This document shows positions 20,569 through 26,132 of a stretch of DNA of 28,518 bases, in pieces. Under the pieces are notes generated by a model. It saw only the letters and a list, made by a program, of their open reading frames with translations, was not told the origin of the DNA and ran no database searches. Source of the stretch: a virus. The position numbers were made by a program, and so were the translations under genes. The stretch's first letter is position 1; each line of letters starts with the position of its first letter. Location: the IMG/VR virus record IMGVR_UViG_3300031705_000034, positions 1 through 28,518 of that record; one strand, written 5' to 3'.

Positions 20569-20641
20569 ACCCTATCAAATCAGCGGTCGCGGGCGCATCA
20601 TCAATAGGGTATCTATTAATTTTTTATATTGTTACCGCGAC
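20569..20641 (-). promoter_or_regulatory. Structured 5' leader of the initiator gene with two competing inverted repeats
   Basis: In the transcript direction GTCGCGG (20641-20635) can pair with CCGCGAC (20592-20586), while ACCCTAT (20610-20604) can pair with ATAGGGT (20575-20569). The two stems interlock, so they form either a pseudoknot or alternatives. The CCGCGAC core is the same as in the iterons, so the initiator could also bind here and regulate its own gene. Confidence 0.45.
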
Positions 20642-20650
20642 ATAACAATG

Positions 20651-20683
20651 CAAATATAAATATTTTAACTATAAATTATAGTT
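20651..20683 (-). promoter_or_regulatory. Promoter of the initiator gene with a 17-bp palindromic operator candidate
   Basis: Minus-strand TATATTTG (20651-20658) is a perfect -7 element. In place of a -33 TTTG lies AACTATAAATTATAGTT (20667-20683), a perfect palindrome with 8-bp arms and one central base, which also spans the stop codon of the upstream 81-residue gene. This placement is ideal for repression or activation. Confidence 0.6.
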
Positions 20684-20914
20684 ATTTTTTATTGAATCAC
20701 AAAAAACACGTAAATCATTGAAGATTTTTTTTAAATCTTTTAAATCAATAATTGAATCCTCGTATCTCTGCCAAAGTAACTCGATTAACAAATCAAATTC
20801 AACCCTTGTTGTCTTACCTACATAGTCGTAAGTAACCGGAAGATCTTCGGGCGTTGATTGTGTCCATCTAATTTTTTGGTTTGTGTCATCAAAATAAACA
20901 TCGTTGTATTTCAT
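20669..20914 (-). CDS. Hypothetical protein, 81 residues
   Basis: The sequence begins with a beta-like part (YNDVYFDDTNQKIRWTQS, then PVTYDYVGKTTRVEFD) and ends in helices (LLIELLWQRYEDSIIDLKDLKKIFNDL). It is acidic overall. No family is recognised. It lies between the VRR-NUC gene and the initiator promoter; its stop codon lies inside the palindrome at 20667-20683. It is the last gene of the recombination unit that begins at 22.6 kb. Confidence 0.6.
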   Translation of the reverse strand: MKYNDVYFDDTNQKIRWTQSTPEDLPVTYDYVGKTTRVEFDLLIELLWQRYEDSIIDLKDLKKIFNDLRVFCDSIKNNYNL

Positions 20915-20927
20915 TTTTTACTAAATT

Positions 20928-21302
20928 TTAAACTTCATTATTAAAATAATTATCAATTGTTTTTACGCAATCTTCAAAATTATTATGCCATTCAACCTTC
21001 CAATTGCTATTTTCAAGCCATTTAAGCCATTCTTTTTGGTTTGGTGTAGGTTTATTATACTTATATTTTAATTCAATCGCTAATCCGTTCTTTTTATCGT
21101 TTGGTGTAAATATTAATAAATCAGGAATTCCGGGTTTTGCACCTAAATATTTCATTTTATATTGTTCAAATGGCGTTCGCTTTCCTTCATTCATTGGATG
21201 CGTGAAAATTGCCTTTGGATATTGCATAATAATATAATTCATTACGGCCCTTTGCAATAAATCTTCACCTTTTAAATATTTTTCAAATGGATTTCTTTTC
21301 AT
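20928..21302 (-). CDS. VRR-NUC domain nuclease
   Basis: This 124-residue protein is a stand-alone VRR-NUC nuclease: EDLLQRAVMNYIIMQYP, then FTHPMNEGKRTPFE, AKPGIPDLLIF with D61, LAIELKYKYNKPTPNQKEWL with E77, K79 and Q89, and a final EWHNNFEDCVKTIDNYF. These are the motifs of this PD-(D/E)XK subfamily, found in phages, restriction enzymes and FAN1. It probably cleaves branched or flapped DNA during replication or recombination. Its gene lies 13 bases after the DnaA-like gene. Confidence 0.9.
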   Translation of the reverse strand: MKRNPFEKYLKGEDLLQRAVMNYIIMQYPKAIFTHPMNEGKRTPFEQYKMKYLGAKPGIPDLLIFTPNDKKNGLAIELKYKYNKPTPNQKEWLKWLENSNWKVEWHNNFEDCVKTIDNYFNNEV

Positions 21303-21315
21303 TATATTTTTATTT

Positions 21316-21699
21316 TTATAACTCTTTTTTTAATTTGTCAACTTCAACAAGTAAAAGATTCTTTGCAATTTTAAGAAATTTATACTTAATTAACACTTTT
21401 TTTTTCATTAAATCTTCAACACTTAATTCATTAAATACTATTTTACGCAACTTTTCGAATTCATTTTTAAAATGTAAATCGCAATTCAGCCAATTTTCAA
21501 AATTATTCATTGAATAGATAACCGAACTATGATCACGATTTACAATTTCACCAATTCGTGTTGTTGTGTGCCTTGTCTTTTTTCTTGCAAGCCAATAAAA
21601 TGCAGCTCGTGCCATTACTATTTCACGCCTTCTTGAATTTTGCGTAATATCAACATCAAAATGATTGTTAACCCTCTTTATTAAATTATTTAAAACCAT
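21316..21699 (-). CDS. DnaA domain IV-like DNA-binding protein
   Basis: This 127-residue protein contains RREIVMARAAFYWLARKKT, then TTTRIGEIVNRDHSSVIYSM (residues 24-63). This closely follows the DnaA C-terminal DNA-binding domain: the basic loop, the helix RxxAxYLxR, and the signature 'IG..fgRDHsTV'. The AAA+ ATPase of DnaA is absent, so it cannot be an initiator by itself. It may bind DnaA boxes in phage or host DNA, either to compete with host DnaA or to recruit factors. The C-terminal third (residues 80-127) is a charged helix. It lies between the exonuclease and VRR-NUC genes. Confidence 0.82.
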   Translation of the reverse strand: MVLNNLIKRVNNHFDVDITQNSRRREIVMARAAFYWLARKKTRHTTTRIGEIVNRDHSSVIYSMNNFENWLNCDLHFKNEFEKLRKIVFNELSVEDLMKKKVLIKYKFLKIAKNLLLVEVDKLKKEL

Positions 21700-21701
21700 A
21701 T

Positions 21702-22463
21702 TTATAAAACTAAACTACCATCATTATTAAATTCATTCCAATTGTAACCCGAAATAATACCCGTTTCAACGTATATTTTCCAATCGTTAAAGGCCCTTTT
21801 CCAACCCTTGCGGCCTTGTTCAATCATTTCACTACTTAACCCGTAAACCTCAACTGAAAATGGGTAATTTGTTTCAACGGCAATGAATCGAAAATTTTTA
21901 GCCGGAACCCCTAACATATCAGAATAGAATGCCGCTTGTAAATGATAACCATATTTATAAACATCTCTTTTAAATGCCATTGGTGCATTATCTTGGCAAG
22001 TCTTAACGTCTGAAATAAAGTTTTCAATTCTATTTAATGCGTCCGGCCTTATTCTTACATCAATGTTTTCGTATTGTCTGTAATGCGATAATTCGATTTC
22101 ACCTTTGCAATACTTTTGCGCCAATTCGTGATTTCTAAAATTATTTAATATTTTGGTAATTTTATCGTGTTCATCAGCCGCCAATAACAATTTCCCTTCG
22201 GCTTTTTTTGTTTCAATTTCGAATGCTTCTTTTCCGGCTTTTGTGCGCCTATCTATTTTTGGCATAACGTGATAATCTTTATAATACAATTCGGGTTCTA
22301 ACATAGCGCAATGCACCGCAGAACCTAAAGCCATTGCCGAAGATTCAAACCTTTTTTGATTTAAAAAGTGATAAACCGATTTTTTAAATATTGTTTTTAA
22401 TCCTGAAGCGCTTATTCCTGGAGATGAATGATAAATTTCATTCGAATCAAATTTAGTTTTCAT
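21702..22463 (-). CDS. RecE-like exonuclease, PD-(D/E)XK
   Basis: This 253-residue protein matches the phage RecE/exodeoxyribonuclease VIII-type nuclease family: YHSSPGISASGLKTIFKKS, ALGSAVHCAMLEPE with H51, VRIRPDALN with D141, ISDVKTCQDNA with D152 and K154, and YGYHLQAAFYSDM. It should resect double-stranded DNA ends to give single strands for the ERF annealing protein encoded just upstream, forming a Red-like recombination pair. Its start overlaps the 44-residue coiled-coil ORF. Domain motifs are complete. Confidence 0.9.
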   Translation of the reverse strand: MKTKFDSNEIYHSSPGISASGLKTIFKKSVYHFLNQKRFESSAMALGSAVHCAMLEPELYYKDYHVMPKIDRRTKAGKEAFEIETKKAEGKLLLAADEHDKITKILNNFRNHELAQKYCKGEIELSHYRQYENIDVRIRPDALNRIENFISDVKTCQDNAPMAFKRDVYKYGYHLQAAFYSDMLGVPAKNFRFIAVETNYPFSVEVYGLSSEMIEQGRKGWKRAFNDWKIYVETGIISGYNWNEFNNDGSLVL

Positions 22464-22587
22464 TTTGTTTGTTTTGTGTTTCGCTTAATATATAATTGTT
22501 TTGTTCTTTTACTGTTTGCTCTAATTCAGTTATTTTTTTCTCCAATGCCTGAACTCTAAATTCTAAAAATTCAATTAATTTATCCAT
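22453..22587 (-). CDS. 44-residue coiled-coil protein upstream of the exonuclease
   Basis: The ORF starts at an ATG at 22587 after an A/C-rich leader (AAACAAAACAAATT) and overlaps the exonuclease start by 11 bases. It reads as one amphipathic helix (DKLIEFLEFRVQALEKKI, then ELEQTVKEQNNYIL) with a heptad-like pattern. It is the first gene after the early-type promoter at 22.6 kb. It may act as a coupling peptide or a small oligomerising accessory protein; function is unknown. Confidence 0.55.
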   Translation of the reverse strand: MDKLIEFLEFRVQALEKKITELEQTVKEQNNYILSETQNKQNEN

Positions 22588-22617
22588 AATTTGTTTTGTT
22601 TTATTTGTTTAACACTT

Positions 22618-22648
22618 CAAAAGTAAAAGAATTTTTTCAATTAACCTA
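22618..22648 (-). promoter_or_regulatory. Early-type promoter for the exonuclease unit
   Basis: Minus-strand TACTTTTG (22618-22625) fits TAnnTTTG. The spacer AATTGAAAAAATTCTTTTA is the one found at 15.9 kb, and GTTAGG stands where GTTTGG is found there. It directly follows the terminator at 22657-22690. Confidence 0.65.
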
Positions 22649-22656
22649 ACTTTATT

Positions 22657-22690
22657 TAAAAAAAAATGCGATTCAATTAAGAACCGCACT
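22657..22690 (-). terminator. Rho-independent terminator after the SSB-like gene
   Basis: Minus-strand TGCGGTTC pairs with GAATCGCA (one G-U) around TTAATT, followed by nine T. It closes the HTH-ERF-SSB unit. Confidence 0.88.
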
Positions 22691-22712
22691 AATTTCATTT
22701 AAAATTAACTAC

Positions 22713-22976
22713 TTAAAAAGGTAAATCATCCTTTACAGTTTGCCCAACTTCAGATCCTTGAGTTTTAGGTTTCCAAGTATTTAATTCGGCATAACATTTT
22801 CCGCTTTGGCCACGTTTTAAATCGATATTAACCCAACCATTGTTGGCGTTTGCTTTTATAAAGCCAATCGCTTCATCAACCTTTAATGAAACCGATGCCA
22901 ATACAAATTCCGGCGCTGAATCATTTCTTTTTACTAAAAAACCATCTGCAAAAACTTTTTCTGTTTGTGTACTCAT
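22713..22976 (-). CDS. Small SSB-like protein with acidic DDLPF C-terminus
   Basis: This 87-residue protein is mostly beta-strand (KVFADGFLVKRN, EFVLASVSLKVDEAIGFIK, GWVNIDLKRGQSGKCYAELNTWKP) and ends in KDDLPF. The acidic tail with terminal Pro-Phe is the hallmark of bacterial single-strand DNA-binding proteins, where it recruits replication and repair partners. The body is shorter than a normal SSB fold (about 110 residues before the tail), so it may be a divergent OB protein. It lies 8 bases after the ERF gene, supporting a role with the annealing protein. Confidence 0.7.
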   Translation of the reverse strand: MSTQTEKVFADGFLVKRNDSAPEFVLASVSLKVDEAIGFIKANANNGWVNIDLKRGQSGKCYAELNTWKPKTQGSEVGQTVKDDLPF

Positions 22977-22984
22977 AATATTAC

Positions 22985-23536
22985 TTATTTATTTAAATTA
23001 AACTTACTGATTATTTTTTCTTTATATTCTTTTTTCATCTTAAAAGTATTCAAAACCTTTTGGGCCTGAACTTCCGTTGATTTTAATGTTGCATTCAATT
23101 GCGCTTCAGTCAACCATTTGCGATCATCTGCTTTAACTTCTTTTAAAGGTGTTTTCTCGTGTGTATTTGTAAAATCCGAATCCTTACTGTCGTCAATTAA
23201 AAAACATCCATTTAACGCATATTTCCGCGAATAGCTGCTGCTACTTCCAAAAGATTGGGCAATATCCATTCCCTTACGGTTTGGATCAATTCCCGCTTGC
23301 GCCATTGTATGAATTTGATTTTCGCCATCCGATATAATCACCGTAGATTCTACAAATAAAATATTTCCTAATTCTTTTATCTCATCCGAAATTGTCAGGG
23401 TGCATTCGTATTTTTTTAAAAGCGGTTTAACGGCTTCCAAAATATCTTCACAACTTCTGTAATTGTATTTACCAAAATTATTTCTTTGGTTTTTTGGCGC
23501 TTTTAATTCTGCCTGAATTTGTTGTAATTTTTTCAT
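22985..23536 (-). CDS. ERF-family single-strand annealing protein
   Basis: This 183-residue protein matches the ERF superfamily: LQQIQAELKAPKNQRNNFG, YNYRSCEDILEAVKPLLKK near residue 25, then LTISDEIKELG, VESTVIISDG, and the conserved AQAGIDPNRKGMDIAQSFGS followed by SSYSRKYALNGCFLIDD. These proteins anneal complementary single strands and act with a phage exonuclease, here encoded 0.5 kb downstream. After residue 130 the tail is variable and ends in a basic helix. The leader before the ATG is the A/C-rich AAAACAAAAACAAAAACA. It follows the HTH gene. Confidence 0.92.
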   Translation of the reverse strand: MKKLQQIQAELKAPKNQRNNFGKYNYRSCEDILEAVKPLLKKYECTLTISDEIKELGNILFVESTVIISDGENQIHTMAQAGIDPNRKGMDIAQSFGSSSSYSRKYALNGCFLIDDSKDSDFTNTHEKTPLKEVKADDRKWLTEAQLNATLKSTEVQAQKVLNTFKMKKEYKEKIISKFNLNK

Positions 23537-23552
23537 TGTTTTTGTTTTTGTT

Positions 23553-23750
23553 TTAAATGTTTAAGTTTTCAGAAATTCCCGACAAAATAAAATCATTGTG
23601 TTGCAAAATAATAATTTCCGCAATCGTGAACGTCATCGGGTTTTTTAATCGTGATTTTAATGTTGGCATTGTGCAACTTAATAAAGTACAAACGTCATAG
23701 CGTTTTAAATTTAAACGCTTCATTTCGTTTTTGAATTTTTGTTCGAACAT
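23553..23750 (-). CDS. Small HTH protein, Cro-like
   Basis: This 65-residue protein is little more than a helix-turn-helix: KNEMKRLNLKRYDVCTLLSC, then TMPTLKSRLKNP and FTIAEIIILQ. The spacing fits a Cro/C1-type HTH with recognition helix around residues 28-36. It is the first gene of the early region, preceded by a promoter of the early family and by a terminator, which suggests a regulator of this region. No partner repressor transcribed in the opposite direction was found. Confidence 0.75.
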   Translation of the reverse strand: MFEQKFKNEMKRLNLKRYDVCTLLSCTMPTLKSRLKNPMTFTIAEIIILQHNDFILSGISENLNI

Positions 23751-23773
23751 ATTTTTTGTTGTTTTATTTACTG

Positions 23774-23800
23774 CGAAATTAAAAATAAATTTTCAATAAA
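23774..23800 (-). promoter_or_regulatory. Probable promoter for the HTH-ERF-SSB unit
   Basis: Minus-strand TAATTTCG (23774-23781) is one base from TAnnTTTG. It aligns in phase with the early-type family through ATTGAAAA upstream and AGT downstream, but with a more diverged spacer. The match is weaker than at 15.9 and 22.6 kb. Confidence 0.45.
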
Positions 23801-23814
23801 AAAAACATTTAAGC

Positions 23815-23855
23815 AAAAAAAACCGCCTAAATGTAAATAAATACAAATAAGCGGC
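23815..23855 (-). terminator. Rho-independent terminator after the tail-tip gene
   Basis: Minus-strand CCGCTTATTTGTA pairs imperfectly with TACATTTAGGCGG around TTTATT, followed by eight T. It lies about 30 bases after the stop at 23883. Confidence 0.85.
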
Positions 23856-23882
23856 TGACAAACAAAACAAAAAAAATTTCTT

Positions 23883-26120
23883 TTAATCTGTTATTCTAAC
23901 TGTAATATCTAAATCGTTGTCATCATTTGGAACGTGTGCCAAAACCTTATAATTATTGGATTTAACGGCATAGGTTAACCCGTCAATTATAGAACTTTGT
24001 TCATCCTCTAAAACGCCAAGCCAATTAAACCAAATTTTATTGTGCAATGATAACGGCGTTGGGTTTTCACCCCTAAATGAACCTTCATATCTAATACAAA
24101 AATCCCTAAAATCGTTCATTATATTTTGATTTGTAATGTTTGATATATTATTAAATTTTATAGTATTTCCATTAATAAAATTATTATCTCTGGTTCGGTA
24201 CCAATTATTTATTCTTGTTGGCGCATTATCTTTAAAAAAAATTAAATTATTAAATTTTCGTTTTGTACTATAATTTAAATCATTTGTTCTTTTTGCTTTT
24301 ATTTTTAAAGTTGAAGATAAAACATCCGGCTCAATAAAAATAAATTCTTGAAATCTTGAACCTTCTTGGTAAATTCCAACATTATCGAAATAGGTGTTTT
24401 CATAACTTTGAGGCGATGGACTTGCGGTTCTTGTACTCCAAATTTCAATTTCAAGTTCTCCATTGATAATTACCGGAGTTGTTGTTGGTGTTTTTAAAGT
24501 TTTTGTAATTGTTTGCCAAGTATTACTCTGTTCGGCTCCTACTCTATTTAAAAAATCATTATTTTGAAACTCATTTGTGCCATCGTTCCAGTATTTTGTG
24601 TTGTTTGAATCAAAATATTTTATTTTAAAACCGACCGAAACGTTTGTTAAAATTTCAGACGCTTCAATAAAAAAAGAAAATGTAAATTTTGTATTTGATA
24701 AAACTTGACTATTTAAAGTCTTTAACGTTAAACTCGGATTAAAAGGGTTTGGATAAGGTATTTTTTCAGACGTAAAACATTTAAAATCAATAGTTGTATT
24801 TTTAACTAATTTCATTGAAAAATTTCCTTGTTTTGAAATTTCGTTTTCTACAATTTCCGCATTTGTTCCGTTTATATTCCAATTAAAATCACCGTATTCA
24901 AATCCGTTATTATTGTTCCAATATGTTTTACTATATTGAGATGTTGAAAAAGACCTTTCAACTTCCGAAAACGGTTGCAAATATTCCCTTCTTAAATCGT
25001 TATTTATGGGCTTTAACTGTTTTGGCGCAACTTTTAAAACTGAAACATTTTCAATCCCTTGAGAAATACCTAAATAATTAAACCTTTCAGAATTTAAAAA
25101 CTCATTATTGATCCCTTTTAGTCTATTTGTAATCAGCTCCCGAATGTTATTAGGCGGATTTGAGTTTTCATTTTGTTCTAAAATATAATCTTTTACAGAT
25201 TTATCAAATATGTTTGAATTCTCTACAATATACCATTTCCCGAATGATTGAAAAATTCTCATATTGTACATTGTCAACAATTTAATTAGTTGATCTTTTG
25301 CCGTATAAAGTTCTGATCCATTTGTTAATTCATCTAAATAATTTGAGAAACTTGTAACATTTGGATATTTTTCATATGTTACTACTGAATCAATTGTTTG
25401 TTTAAAAGTTAAATCATTTATAAAAACAATATTTAAATCCAAATCTAAATTTTGCAATATTTTTGAAATTCTTTCTATATCTGAAGTTGAATTGGTGGAA
25501 TATTCATTATCATCAATAGAAATAGGCGAACTATAATTTCCTAAAGTTCCCAATCCGTCAAATGCATTCAATGAAATACCAAAAGGATAACTCATCATTG
25601 ATTCCTTGAACCTGTCAACAACCAAAAAACCAACCCAATAATCGGCCCAAATATTAAATTTTTCGTCACTTATAGCGCTTGAAACACAACCTAAAGATTC
25701 AACCCTTCCGTTGTCATTATTAACGCGCTCATTGTAATATGTTGATGTTGTGTAAAAATCACCTAAAAATGAATCAATACATTCTAATGATTCATAAATT
25801 CCGCCATCTGCAACAATTCGGTCGGAAAATGTTTCTGAAATACTTTTTGAATATGAAACCTTTACTTTGTATTCACGTTCATCAAATCGGTAAAAATCAT
25901 CATATTGAATTTCATCGGTAACAATTAAATTTAATTTACAACTCGAACCAATTAACGGTTTATAAAAATCATCGGATGAATTCCATTTAATTACAACCGG
26001 TTCGGCACCTCCAACCATCGGCAAAATTTCACCGATATAATCTTTTTTTAATATTTCAACTTTTTTTCCATATCCTAAAACATCGGAAAATTCTAATCTA
26101 TATTTTACGCCGTATGCCAT
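23883..26120 (-). CDS. Tail-tip/baseplate hub-type protein with internal carbohydrate-binding-like domain
   Basis: This 745-residue protein directly follows the tape-measure gene, the usual place for a distal tail/hub protein. The N-terminus (YRLEFSDVLGYGKKVEILKKDY, then VGGAEPVVIKWNSSDDFYKPLIGS) is a beta-rich tail-protein pattern I associate with Bacteroidota phages. Residues 90-145 contain two copies of a motif of the form RVxxDxGxxESxxC. Residues 390-590 read like an inserted beta-sandwich (FNWNINGTNAEIVEN, GNFSMKLVKN, then WQTITKTLKTP and ENTYFDNVGIYQEG), similar to carbohydrate-binding modules that hold sugar in surface polysaccharide. No catalytic motif was seen. Confidence 0.7.
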   Translation of the reverse strand: MAYGVKYRLEFSDVLGYGKKVEILKKDYIGEILPMVGGAEPVVIKWNSSDDFYKPLIGSSCKLNLIVTDEIQYDDFYRFDEREYKVKVSYSKSISETFSDRIVADGGIYESLECIDSFLGDFYTTSTYYNERVNNDNGRVESLGCVSSAISDEKFNIWADYWVGFLVVDRFKESMMSYPFGISLNAFDGLGTLGNYSSPISIDDNEYSTNSTSDIERISKILQNLDLDLNIVFINDLTFKQTIDSVVTYEKYPNVTSFSNYLDELTNGSELYTAKDQLIKLLTMYNMRIFQSFGKWYIVENSNIFDKSVKDYILEQNENSNPPNNIRELITNRLKGINNEFLNSERFNYLGISQGIENVSVLKVAPKQLKPINNDLRREYLQPFSEVERSFSTSQYSKTYWNNNNGFEYGDFNWNINGTNAEIVENEISKQGNFSMKLVKNTTIDFKCFTSEKIPYPNPFNPSLTLKTLNSQVLSNTKFTFSFFIEASEILTNVSVGFKIKYFDSNNTKYWNDGTNEFQNNDFLNRVGAEQSNTWQTITKTLKTPTTTPVIINGELEIEIWSTRTASPSPQSYENTYFDNVGIYQEGSRFQEFIFIEPDVLSSTLKIKAKRTNDLNYSTKRKFNNLIFFKDNAPTRINNWYRTRDNNFINGNTIKFNNISNITNQNIMNDFRDFCIRYEGSFRGENPTPLSLHNKIWFNWLGVLEDEQSSIIDGLTYAVKSNNYKVLAHVPNDDNDLDITVRITD

Positions 26121-26132
26121 TTTTTTGTTTTA

